From positions 1 through 64,000 of the forward strand of contig CATYUF010000002.1 in the NCBI GenBank assembly GCA_958413095.1: 64,000 nt of DNA, given 5' to 3'. A program made the translations under genes and the position numbers. This document shows, one piece after another, positions 18,435 through 27,323 of this stretch (positions within the stretch are counted from its first letter, which is position 1; every line of letters begins with the position of its first letter). Under the pieces are notes generated by a model. The model did no database searches, had not been told where the DNA came from, and saw nothing but the letters and a program-made list of their open reading frames with translations. This DNA is from an uncultured Clostridium sp. GTDB lineage: Bacteria; Bacillota; Clostridia; TANB77; CAG-508.

Positions 18435-20295
18435 TTAATTCCCAATTGCATGAAATGGACATCTTGATATACAAGTACCACATTTTACACATTTATCTTG
18501 GTTTATTTTCCTTTTTTCTCTTCCTTCTCCTTCTATTGCATTTACTGGACATGATTTTTGACATAAACCACATGATTTACATTTTTCTTCATTAATCATT
18601 ATTTTAGACATAGCTTTACATTCCAAAGCTTTACATTCTTTTTGTATAGCATGTTGTCTAAATTCTTCTCTAAAATATTTTAATGTGCTTATTACTGGGT
18701 TTGGCGCACTTTGACCTAGTCCACATATACTTGATTTTTGAATATTAACAGCTAATTTTTCTAACTTATATATATCGTACTCTTCTCCCTCTCCTTTGCA
18801 AAGTCTTTCTAATATTTCTAGCATTCTTTTTGTTCCAATTCTACAAGGAGTACATTTTCCACAACTTTCACTTACAGTAAACTCTAAATAAAATTTTGCT
18901 AAGCACACCATACATTTAGTATCGTCCATTACTATTAATCCACCTGATCCCATCATAGAACCTATTTGTTTTAAAGACTCATAATCTATAGGTGTATCTA
19001 AATGTTCTTTTGGTATACATCCTCCTGATGGACCTCCTGTTTGTGCTGCTTTAAAATCTCTTCCATTTGGGATTCCTCCACCAATATCATATACTATTTC
19101 TCTTAGTGTTGTTCCCATTGGTACTTCTACTAAACCAATATTATTTACATTTCCACCTAATGCAAAAACTTTTGTTCCTTTTGAGTTTTCTGTTCCTATT
19201 TTTGAAAACCATTCTGGTCCATTTAAGATTATTTGACTAATATTTGCATATGTTTCTACATTATTAATTAATGTAGGTTTTCCCCATAATCCAGATTGTG
19301 CTGGATATGGTGGTTTTACTCTAGGTTGACCCCTTTTTCCTTCTATTGATTCTAATAATGCAGTTTCTTCTCCACACACAAAAGCTCCTGCGCCAAGTCT
19401 TATTTCTATATCAAAATTAAATCCAGTATCAAAGATATTTTCACCTAATATTCCATAATCTTTAGCTTGTTTTATTGCTATCTTTAATCTTTTAACTGCT
19501 ATTGGATATTCTGCTCTAACATAAATATATCCTTTATTTGCACCAATTGCATATGCTGCTATTGCCATTGCTTCTAATACTGTATGAGGATCACCTTCTA
19601 ATATGCTTCTATCCATAAAAGCTCCTGGGTCTCCTTCATCAGCATTACATACAACATATTTTTGTTCTCCTTCTGATGCTTTAGTAAGCTCCCATTTCTT
19701 TCCGGTTGGAAAACCTGCTCCACCTCTACCTCTAAGTCCTGACTTTTTTATTATATCTATTACTTCATCTCCGAGTATATTCTCTTAAAACCTTTTCTAA
19801 TGCTTCATATCCTTTAAAAGCTATGTATTCATCAATTTCTTCTGGATTTATTACTCCACAATTTTTTAAAGCTATTCTTTTTTGTTTTTTATAGAAATTA
19901 AGTTCATCTAATTTATTTACTTTTTTTCCATCTATATCTTTACATAGTAATCTTTCGACTCTTTTTCCTTCTATAATATGTGTTTGTATAATTTCTTCAC
20001 AATCTTCTGGCTTTACCATAGCATAGAAAGTATCTTCTGGTCTAATTATAACTATTGGACCTTTTGCACATAATCCAAAACATCCTGTTTTTATAACTCT
20101 TACATTTTTGATATTTTTTTCTTTTAAAATTTTTCTAAACTCTTCTAATATTTCTGGAGATTTAGAAGAAGTACAGCCTGTTCCATGACATACTAAAATA
20201 TGTTTTTCTCTTGTATCTGCATTTGTATTTATTCTTAAATCTAATTCTTTTCTTTTTTCTTCTCTTATTTTATGAAGTTCTTCTAATGTTTTCAT
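18435..20295 (-). CDS. hydB: Hydrogenase NADH-binding subunit HydB, needs +1 shift
   Basis: Reads as a 619-residue NuoF-like subunit only if one base (19773) is skipped. Frame 1 (20295-19774) gives a thioredoxin-like 2Fe-2S domain with CHGTGC and CFGLC, then runs ..LREYT-CGG-AGA-TGA. Skipping the C continues from 19772 with [12 protein letters not shown], the FMN/NADH site [20 protein letters not shown]-like [11 protein letters not shown], the 4Fe-4S site [11 protein letters not shown] and two C-terminal ferredoxin clusters ([24 protein letters not shown]). Everything else is intact. The shift site ACT-C-GGA is the same type as the two in uvrB. The protein should oxidise or reduce NAD and pass electrons to HydA. 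An assembly error or recent mutation remains possible. Confidence 0.85.
19768..19776 (-). promoter_or_regulatory. Candidate +1 frameshift site in hydB
   Basis: Sense sequence TAT ACT C GGA GAT GAA. The zero frame reads Thr, CGG (Arg), AGA, then stop TGA; dropping the C at 19773 restores the conserved NuoF reading frame at Gly GGA. Confidence 0.6.
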
Positions 20296-20454
20296 TTATG
20301 AACTCCTCCTTTTTTATTATCTAGCACTTTTGGCTTTTGGTTAATTTTATTTCTTTTATAAATATTTATAAATTTTATTGTATAGAAAAATCTATAAAGT
20401 TTTTATTTTCTTGATATAAAGCAAAATTAACTTTTATATTGACTATATATAGTA

Positions 20455-20478
20455 TTTTTTCGTATATAACAAGTAAAA
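20455..20478. repeat. 24-bp dispersed repeat, copy 1
   Basis: TTTTTTCGTATATAACAAGT followed by AAAA lies between hydC and hydB. A near copy (two mismatches) is at 38233-38256, also between two minus-strand genes. Confidence 0.4.
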
Positions 20479-20514
20479 TTATTTTTTTAACACTTATTAT
20501 AATTATATATACTT

Positions 20515-21027
20515 TTACTCTTTATTTTGTTGTTCTAAATTATCTAAAACTTCGTCTAATTTTTTTACAGTTGCTTTTCCATAAACCTCTCCATTTACTG
20601 TAAACACCGGTGCTAAGCCACAAGCGCCAACACATCTTGTTTCTTCTATTGAAAATAGCCCATCTTTAGTAGTTTCTCCCGGTTCTATTTTTAATCTTTC
20701 TTTTAATCTATCCATTATTCTTTGAGAGCCTTTTACATAACAGGCTGTTCCTAAACATACTGATATATTATATTTTCCTTTTGGTTTTAATGTAAATCTC
20801 GAATAAAAAGTTATAACTCCATATATTTCTGCCATTGGTACATTTAAAAATTCTGATAAATCTCTTTGTGCTTTTTCTGGTATATATCCATAATGCTCTT
20901 GTACTTCATTTAGCATTTGTATCAAATTATCTTTTACTGGTAAATATTCATTAAATAAATCTTCTATAAATTCATCTTTTTTATTACAATTGCAAGTATT
21001 TTTGTTATTTTCTATATTTTCTTTCAT
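20515..21027 (-). CDS. hydC: Hydrogenase NuoE-like subunit HydC
   Basis: A 170-residue thioredoxin-fold 2Fe-2S protein of the NuoE family, the small electron-transfer subunit of the trimeric hydrogenase. A helical N-terminus (LNEVQEHYGYIPEKAQRDL) is followed by GVITFYSRF and the four cluster cysteines in CLGTACYV and CVGACGLAP. The first gene of hydC-hydB-hydA; AGGAGG lies 6 bases before the start and a promoter is visible at 21068-21096. The 219-base gap to hydB holds AT-rich sequence and one copy of a dispersed 24-bp repeat. Confidence 0.95.
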   Translation of the reverse strand: MKENIENNKNTCNCNKKDEFIEDLFNEYLPVKDNLIQMLNEVQEHYGYIPEKAQRDLSEFLNVPMAEIYGVITFYSRFTLKPKGKYNISVCLGTACYVKGSQRIMDRLKERLKIEPGETTKDGLFSIEETRCVGACGLAPVFTVNGEVYGKATVKKLDEVLDNLEQQNKE

Positions 21028-21067
21028 TTTTTACCTCCTCGAATAATATTATTAAATAATTATTTAG

Positions 21068-21096
21068 ATTATATCAAATGAAAAATTTTTATACAA
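21068..21096 (-). promoter_or_regulatory. hydCBA promoter
   Basis: Minus-strand TTGTAT (21091-21096) and TATAAT (21068-21073) are 17 bases apart, about 40 bases upstream of hydC. Confidence 0.6.
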
Positions 21097-21174
21097 TATT
21101 TTTTAAAATTATATTGACTTTTTTGTAGAAAAATGTAAAAATCTAATTATAAAAAATAAAGGAGGGGATTTTAT

Positions 21175-21711
21175 ATGTATAGTAGTTATTATGGTAATTA
21201 TCCTAGCTATTATGATGGTTATGGTGCAGGAGTTTCTGATGCAGCACTTTATACTACATTAGGTACAGCTTTAGGAGCATTCTTTGGTGTATTTTTACTT
21301 TTTACATTAGCCATTTTAATAATTCAAATTATTGCATATTGGAAATTATTTAACAAGGCTGGAGAAAAAGGGTGGAAATCTATTATTCCTATTTATAATG
21401 TTATAACATTATTTAAAATTTCAGGACTTTCACCATGGATTGTTTGTGCTTATCTATTAGGATTTATTCCTATTGTTGGAGGACTTATTATGATAGGTAT
21501 AACTATATATCAATCTTATAACTTAGCAAAATCATTTGGAAAAGGTGCAGGATTTACAGTTGGATTAGTATTATTGCCTTCTATCTTCTATATGATATTA
21601 GCATTTAGCAAAGATGAATATATCGGACCTGGTGGAAATATAAAAGATGAAGCTTCATCTGAAGAAAAAGATACTGAAGTAGTTGAAGTTATTGAAAATA
21701 ATGATAATTAA
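21175..21711 (+). CDS. DUF5684-type membrane protein
   Basis: A 178-residue membrane protein with a Tyr/Gly-rich N-terminus (MYSSYYGNYPSYYDGYG), about four hydrophobic segments, and the hallmark WKLFNKAGEKGWKSIIPIYNV of DUF5684 proteins (common in Firmicutes and often next to signal peptidase genes). The C-terminus is a soluble acidic tail. AAAGGAGGGG is 9 bases before the start. It diverges from hydC and has no co-transcribed neighbour. Function unknown. Confidence 0.8.
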   Translation: MYSSYYGNYPSYYDGYGAGVSDAALYTTLGTALGAFFGVFLLFTLAILIIQIIAYWKLFNKAGEKGWKSIIPIYNVITLFKISGLSPWIVCAYLLGFIPIVGGLIMIGITIYQSYNLAKSFGKGAGFTVGLVLLPSIFYMILAFSKDEYIGPGGNIKDEASSEEKDTEVVEVIENNDN

Positions 21712-21884
21712 AAAATATTTATTTTTATAAATTAAACTAAAATAAAAGGGAAATTTATGTTGTGAATTCTTCTTAATCACTCAAAATTACTCTTTTATTT
21801 TTTGCTTTTAAATTCTTTCATAAAAACTCTTATATATACAACTTTTTTAAGTTTACAACATAATTTAAAATAAATCTTAATTAT

Positions 21885-22235
21885 TTATTTAATATTTTCC
21901 CATTCTTTTTCCCTAAAACCTATATATATTTCCTTATCTGTCACTAATAAAGGTCTTTTTATTAACATTCCATCAGAAGCTAATAGTTTTATTTTTTCTT
22001 CTAATGTCATTTCATTTAGTTTTTCTTTCAAATTTAATTCTCTATATTTTAAACCACTAGTATTAAAAAAACTTTTTACCTCTTTTCCACTTCTTTCTAT
22101 CCATTCCTTTAATTCTTGAAAAGTTGGTGTTTCTTCTATAATATTTCTTTCTGTAAAAGTTATGTCTTTATTTTCTAGCCATTTTTTAGCTTTTTGACAT
22201 GTAGAACATTTTGGGTAATGTATAAATAAATTCAT
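21885..22235 (-). CDS. ArsC/Spx-family thioredoxin-fold protein
   Basis: A 116-residue protein of the ArsC/Spx family with the N-terminal redox motif YPKCSTCQKAKKWL (CxxC), middle FFNTSGLKYRELNL, and IKRPLLV near the C-terminus, as in the YffB/arsenate reductase-like branch. Unlike Spx it lacks an obvious RNA-polymerase docking region, so a reductase-like role is more likely. It begins at the base where the acyltransferase stops (1-base overlap), so it is the last gene of the glycosyltransferase-acyltransferase operon, with no visible pathway link. Confidence 0.8.
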   Translation of the reverse strand: MNLFIHYPKCSTCQKAKKWLENKDITFTERNIIEETPTFQELKEWIERSGKEVKSFFNTSGLKYRELNLKEKLNEMTLEEKIKLLASDGMLIKRPLLVTDKEIYIGFREKEWENIK

Positions 22236-22999
22236 TATAGACCTCCTTCATATTTTATTTTCATAATTTTATGTGCTCTTTCTTTCATTTCTTCTGCTCT
22301 TTTCCATATAGGTATGTCTTTATTAGGATATATTGGATCTAATATTATTGCATGTATACACTTCTTTTTCTTATATAACTTATAAATCCCTTTTGGTTCT
22401 TTTAAGACATATAAAATAGGTACTATTGGAACATCTGCTTTTACTGCTATTTTAAATGCTCCATTTTTAAACTTTCTAATTTTTTCATAATATGGCCACA
22501 ATGCTCCTTCTGGATACATATGTATTGTTGTTTTTTCATTTTTTAAGGCTTTATTAATTTCTTCTAAAAATTTTTCTTTTTGACTTACTTTTGACGGTAT
22601 TGGTATTGCATATAATATTCTTATTAAATGCCTTACTATTGGTATCTTGAAATTACTAGATAATGTAGGAAAATATACTCTGTTAGGAAAATTTATTATT
22701 CCATTCATTGTGCAATCTAATGGATGTATATGATTTGAAATTGTTACTTTTCCCCCTTTAATTTCTCGTAATTTTTCTTTATTTTCAATTTTAAAGCCCA
22801 AAAAGACTTTATTGAAAACATATAGTATTGGATATATTACCAAAGTTAAAATACTTGATATCATATTAAATATCCAATTATGGTAAATATATTTATAGTC
22901 ATCTGTAATGTTGAAATTTAAAGGTTCCCACATATGAAATATTTGAGCATCATCTTCTAATTCTTCATTTGATAATTCTTTCACTTCTTCTCTCATCAA
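22235..22999 (-). CDS. PlsC-type 1-acylglycerol-3-phosphate acyltransferase
   Basis: A 254-residue membrane-associated acyltransferase. One hydrophobic segment (about 44-68) is followed by the catalytic ISNHIHPLDC (HxxxxD), and a second block MYPEGALWPY matches the family FPEGTR acceptor motif. It probably acylates lysophosphatidic acid or a glycolipid. Its start overlaps the end of the glycosyltransferase gene by 35 bases, showing translational coupling. Together the two suggest membrane lipid or glycolipid synthesis. Confidence 0.85.
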   Translation of the reverse strand: MMREEVKELSNEELEDDAQIFHMWEPLNFNITDDYKYIYHNWIFNMISSILTLVIYPILYVFNKVFLGFKIENKEKLREIKGGKVTISNHIHPLDCTMNGIINFPNRVYFPTLSSNFKIPIVRHLIRILYAIPIPSKVSQKEKFLEEINKALKNEKTTIHMYPEGALWPYYEKIRKFKNGAFKIAVKADVPIVPILYVLKEPKGIYKLYKKKKCIHAIILDPIYPNKDIPIWKRAEEMKERAHKIMKIKYEGGL

Positions 23000-24110
23000 T
23001 TTCTTCTTTAAACATCTCCTCTATTTTTTCTATACTATTTTCAATTCTATATTTTTCAGCTTGTTTAGCATATATTTTTTCCATATTTTTTCTTTCTTGT
23101 TCGTTATCTAGCCAATAATCAATTTTAGTTGCTAAATCATTACTATTTCCTGCTTCAAACAAACTTCTTTCATCTATTGCAAATTGAGTTGTAGCTGATT
23201 TGTTGCTATTTGCTATTATAGGCACTAAACCTGTTGCAAATGCTTCAATACATGATATAGCTTCTATTTCTGCATCTGCTGTATGGACATATAGAGATGT
23301 AAAGGATAATATATTTTTTAGTTCTTCCTTTTTATAAAATTCAAAAATAGGCTCATTTTTTAATGCTTTTCCTAATTTTACATATCCTCTTTTTTTAGGT
23401 CCTTTTCCTGCAAAAATTAATTGAATTTTTTCACTATATTTAGATTTTTTTACTGCCTCTATTAATAAATCTTGCCTTTTTTCTTCTGATAATCTTCCTA
23501 CCATTGTGATAATAATTTTTTCTTTAAATTCTTCTGGTTTCTCTGTTTTGTTGTATTTAAAATCTTTTTCTATTCCATTTGATATAACATGTAACTTTGC
23601 ATTATATCCATGTTCTTTTAGTTGGTTTGCAATAAAATTACTAGGACAATGTATATGTGTAAAGTTATTATAAAATCTATCTCTAAATAACTCATAAATC
23701 TTATTATTTATTGTTTCATTATTTCCAAGTTTTAAAGTAGATGTTATATTTTCAGGTTGCACATGAAAAGCTGCTGTCATTGGTTTATTCAACTTTTGAG
23801 CAATTTTCATACCTTCTATTGATAGTTTAAATGGCATATAAAAATGAACTACATCTGCTTCTTTTATTGCTTTTTCTAATATTTCCTTATCTGCTTTAGC
23901 AAAAGTCATTCCTTGTGATTTTATTATTTGCTTTGCAATAGGTATTAATTTAACTTCTTTTAGTACATATTTATCTACTTCTTTTTCCCCTGTACTTAAT
24001 ACTTTTACTGTATTTCCATTTTTTCTTAAATATTTTACAAATCTTCTTGCTGAAATTGTTGTTCCATTGTTTGCTCCATCATATTGGTCTATTACTATTA
24101 ATATTTTCAT
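22965..24110 (-). CDS. GT4 glycosyltransferase (diacylglycerol glucosyltransferase-like)
   Basis: A 381-residue GT-B glycosyltransferase. N-terminal MKILIVIDQYDGANNGTTISARRFVKYL, VVHFYMPF and HCPSNF match lipid glucosyltransferases such as MgdA/Alr. The GT4 signature region has MVGRLSEEKRQDLLIEAV, FAGKGPKK, and the C-terminal EAISCIEAFATGLVPIIA (Ex7E). It would transfer a sugar from a nucleotide donor to diacylglycerol at the membrane. It is first in a three-gene unit with PlsC and the ArsC-like gene. Confidence 0.85.
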   Translation of the reverse strand: MKILIVIDQYDGANNGTTISARRFVKYLRKNGNTVKVLSTGEKEVDKYVLKEVKLIPIAKQIIKSQGMTFAKADKEILEKAIKEADVVHFYMPFKLSIEGMKIAQKLNKPMTAAFHVQPENITSTLKLGNNETINNKIYELFRDRFYNNFTHIHCPSNFIANQLKEHGYNAKLHVISNGIEKDFKYNKTEKPEEFKEKIIITMVGRLSEEKRQDLLIEAVKKSKYSEKIQLIFAGKGPKKRGYVKLGKALKNEPIFEFYKKEELKNILSFTSLYVHTADAEIEAISCIEAFATGLVPIIANSNKSATTQFAIDERSLFEAGNSNDLATKIDYWLDNEQERKNMEKIYAKQAEKYRIENSIEKIEEMFKEEIDERRSERIIK

Positions 24111-24255
24111 AGCTCATTACAATATACTGTTTTGTATATTACTTTTCTCCTTGATATAACATATTTAGGTTTTAATTGGGTATACCTATAAACCATTTCC
24201 TTGTATTATAACGAAATTTTTGCTTTTTGTCTTTATTTTATAAAAATCCCTTATT

Positions 24256-26216
24256 TCATGATAATAATTTCTCTAGTTCTTTTATTTTATCTCTCAATTC
24301 AGCTGCTTTTTCAAATTCCATATCTGCTGCAAATTTTAACATTTCATCTGTTAATTTTGCTATTGTTTCTTTTATGTCATCTTCTTTTTCTAATTTATAT
24401 TCTACGCCTATATCTTCTGCATCTGTCACTTTTATTGTATCTCTTACTGATTTAGTTATAGTTTTTGGTGTTATATTATGTTCTTTGTTATATTCTTCTT
24501 GTATTTTTCTTCTTCTATTTGTTTCACTTATTGCTTTTTCCATACTATCAGTTAGTTCATCTGCATACATTATAACTGTTCCATCAGTATTTCTTGCAGC
24601 ACGACCGATTGTTTGAATTAATGACCTCTCTGAACGCAAAAAACCTTCTTTGTCAGCATCTAATATTGCAACTAATGATACTTCTGGAATATCTAGTCCT
24701 TCTCTTAATAGGTTTATTCCAACTAAAACATCAAACTCCCCAAGTCTCAAATTTCTTATTATTTCCATTCTTTCTAAAGTTTTTGTTTCTGAATGTATAT
24801 AATTTACTTTAATATCTACGCTTTTTAAATATTCTGTTAAATCTTCTGCCATTTTTTTAGTTAATGTTGTAACTAAAACTCTTTCCTTCTTTTCTACTCT
24901 TATCCTTATTTGTTCTAATAAATCATCTATTTGATTTGTTACAGGTTTAACTTCTATTTTTGGATCTAGTAAACCTGTTGGTCTAATAATTTGTTCAACT
25001 ACATTTTGTTTACTATGTTCCTTTTCATAATCTCCTGGTGTTGCACTAACAAATACTACTTGATTTAATCTATCTTCAAATTCTTCAAATTTTAATGGTC
25101 TATTATCAAATGCTGATGGTAATCTAAATCCATAATTTATTAAGGATTCTTTTCTAGAATGGTCACCATTATACATAGCTCTAACTTGTGGAATTGTCGC
25201 ATGTGACTCATCTACTAATAATAAAAAGTCTTTTGGAAAATAATCAAAAAGAGTATATGGTGGGCTTCCCTGCTTTCTTCCACTTATATGTCTTGAATAG
25301 TTTTCTATTCCAGAACAAAATCCTGTTTCTTTCATCATTTCTATATCAAAGTTCGTTCTTTCTTCAATTCTTTGAGCTTCTATTAATTTATCATTTTCCT
25401 TGAAGTATTTTATTCTTTCTTCTAGTTCCTCTTCAATAGTAACTATGGCTTTCTCCATCTTATTTTTAGTTGTAACATAGTGAGATGCCGGTGAAATTAA
25501 AATATGCCTTCTACTACCTATTGCTTTACCTGTTAATGGATTTATTTCTGTTATTTTTTCAATTTCATCTCCCCAAAATTCAACTCTAATTGCTGACTCT
25601 GATTTGTCTGATGGATATATTTCTACAATATCTCCTTTTGCTCTAAAAGTTCCTCTTTTAAAATCTATTTCGTTTCTTGTATATTGCATTGTAATTAGCT
25701 TTTTTAATACTTCATCTCTTCCTTTTTGCATTCCTGGTCTTAGTGATAACATCATTTCTTGGTAATCTTCTGGATCTCCTAATCCATATATACACGATAC
25801 TGATGCTATTATTATTACATCTCTTGTTTCAAACAATGATAATGTTGCTGAATGTCTTAGCTTATCTATTTCATCATTTACTGAAGAGTCTTTTTCTATA
25901 TATGTATCTGATGATGGAATATAGCTTTCTGGTTGATAATAGTCATAATATGATACAAAGTATTCTACATTATTCCCGAGGGAAAAACTCTTTGAATTCG
26001 CTATAAAGTTGTCCAGCTAGTGTCTTATTATGTGCTAAAACTAATGTTGGTTTTTGTACTTTTTGAATAATATTTGCCATTGTAAAAGTTTTTCCGAGAA
26101 CCCGTAACGCCTAGAAGTGTTTGGAATTTCTTGCCTTCTTTTATTCCATTTGATAGATATTCTATTGCTTTTGGTTGGTCGCCTGTTGGCTTGTAATCTG
26201 ATACTAATTTGAACAT
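24256..26216 (-). CDS. uvrB: Excinuclease ABC subunit UvrB, needs two +1 shifts
   Basis: Reads as a normal 652-residue UvrB (DNA damage verification in nucleotide excision repair) only if single bases at 26096 and 25978 are skipped. Part 1 (26216-26097, 40 residues) ends in LLGVTGS; skipping C restores [10 protein letters not shown], completing Walker A. Part 2 (26095-25979) ends KEFFP; skipping C restores [19 protein letters not shown]. Part 3 (from 25977) holds the beta-hairpin region, [14 protein letters not shown], the helicase motifs ([39 protein letters not shown]) and the UvrC-binding C-terminal coiled coil. Both sites are NCT-C-GGR. AGGAGG precedes the start. No other damage is visible. 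Confidence 0.85.
25974..25981 (-). promoter_or_regulatory. Candidate +1 frameshift site 2 in uvrB
   Basis: Sense CCT C GGG AAT AAT. The zero frame reads Pro, CGG, GAA, TAA stop; skipping the C at 25978 continues the conserved UvrB sequence through Gly GGG. Confidence 0.6.
26092..26099 (-). promoter_or_regulatory. Candidate +1 frameshift site 1 in uvrB
   Basis: Sense TCT C GGA AAA ACT inside Walker A (S-GKT). Skipping the C at 26096 restores the invariant Gly-Lys-Thr; the zero frame reads CGG, AAA, AAC. Confidence 0.6.
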
Positions 26217-26225
26217 TTTTCCTCC

Positions 26226-26356
26226 TTTGTGACCGATAAAAAGGATGTCTATATGCCTAAAAATTTGTGTAAAGACCGAACAAATTCGTGTAATTTGTTC
26301 GCTTTTTTCGTGTTTTTTGTAAACATAAAATGCCATTACACGAATCCGGTCACAAA
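26226..26356 (-). promoter_or_regulatory. uvrB leader with competing hairpins
   Basis: Three inverted repeats nest or overlap: TTTGTGACCG/CGGTCACAAA (26226-26235 with 26347-26356), CGAACAAATT/AATTTGTTCG (26277-26301) and ATTCGTGTAAT/ATTACACGAAT (26284-26294 with 26335-26345). The last two share bases and exclude each other. The outer stem includes the sequence touching the uvrB ribosome binding site, so this may be a regulatory leader. The stretch 26357-26479 holds nothing else I can name. Confidence 0.5.
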
Positions 26357-26479
26357 CTTTATATTTCTAAACTAAGTAATTCTAAATAAAACTATTTAAA
26401 CTTAGATATATTTATCTATAGCATATTTATTTTAGCATTTTTATATAAAAAAAACAAGTTTATAATTTCTTTTTACTAG

Positions 26480-26515
26480 AATAGAGAGGACTTGCAATCG
26501 CTTGTCCTCTCTATT
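26480..26515. terminator. Hairpin between ytr-like operon and uvrB
   Basis: AATAGAGAGGAC and GTCCTCTCTATT form a perfect 12-bp stem with a 12-base loop. It lies downstream of the ABC permease gene; T-runs are modest, so termination is likely but not certain. The 130 bases up to 26646 show nothing else. Confidence 0.6.
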
Positions 26516-26646
26516 TTCCGTATTTGCTACTATTTTTATCTACATAAAGTATGAGTTTTTTGACCATTTCCTTTAGTTTATAAACATTAATTTATCATTT
26601 ATATATTCGATTTTCTATTCTTGTATGTTTTTTAATTAATCACTTT

Positions 26647-27321
26647 CTATTCTTCTTTCTTACTATAAATTTTACATGATATTTTATAAGAAATAAAGTA
26701 CATTAATACAATTACTGCTATAAGAAAAAACATTCCATAATTGTTTAGAATATTTTCTATTATTTCTATATTTATATTTATGTTCATTTTTATAAGTAAA
26801 AATGCTATTCCTGATACAATTACAACTATACCAAGAACTAATATAAACATTTGAATTCTTCCTTTTTCTGCTCCCCACTTGTATATACTTGGTATTTGAA
26901 TTGATTGTATCAAAGCTATACCAAACATTCCTCCTATTGTTGAAACAAGTAATCCTTTATAATCTATATTTATCATATCTTCTGGTTTTATGTAGTTCAT
27001 TATGTTTGTAACTAATATGGTAATTATTATGCCTATTATTCCGCCTACTATTGCTGAACCTATTGATAAAATAAATTTTGATTTTACTATTTCTTTTCTA
27101 TTTGTAGGTAATGTTAAAATATATTTATTTGATTTTGCTATTTCATCATAATTAAATGTAGAAAGTGCAATCATTCCAACCATTGTGCATATTATAATTG
27201 GTCCATATGTAACTGCTTTTGAACCTATTATTGCAATACCACAAAATAACACCATAATAATCATAGATGTTTTATATACTGCTAAATTATATAAATCTTT
27301 TTTTATTAATCCTTTTATCAT
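26647..27321 (-). CDS. ABC-2 type permease subunit
   Basis: A 224-residue integral membrane protein with six hydrophobic segments and no soluble domain, typical of ABC-2 exporter permeases of the Ytr/Bcr type. The start at 27321 follows GGGGGGAAAATAAT. It begins 2 bases after the ATPase stop, so it is translated with it. With the GntR regulator and ATPase it makes a three-gene ytr-like operon, a type usually induced by cell-wall-active antibiotics; the substrate here is not known. Confidence 0.8.
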   Translation of the reverse strand: MIKGLIKKDLYNLAVYKTSMIIMVLFCGIAIIGSKAVTYGPIIICTMVGMIALSTFNYDEIAKSNKYILTLPTNRKEIVKSKFILSIGSAIVGGIIGIIITILVTNIMNYIKPEDMINIDYKGLLVSTIGGMFGIALIQSIQIPSIYKWGAEKGRIQMFILVLGIVVIVSGIAFLLIKMNININIEIIENILNNYGMFFLIAVIVLMYFISYKISCKIYSKKEE

Positions 27322-27323
27322 TA

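Noticed and set aside
18435..20295. Annotating hydB as two separate genes or a pseudogene
   Set aside because: Both halves are fully conserved NuoF/ferredoxin sequence and join after one skipped base; the other two CTCGG breaks make a simple pseudogene less likely. Assembly error cannot be excluded.
24201..25403. Plus-strand ORFs opposite uvrB, and similar ones opposite other minus-strand genes
   Set aside because: They are antisense shadows, rich in Leu/Phe/Tyr, with no ribosome binding site.
26277..26301. LexA/SOS box upstream of uvrB (CGAAC..GTTCG-like)
   Set aside because: The palindrome CGAACAAATT-CGTGT-AATTTGTTCG does not have the GAAC-N4-GTTC spacing of Firmicutes SOS boxes.
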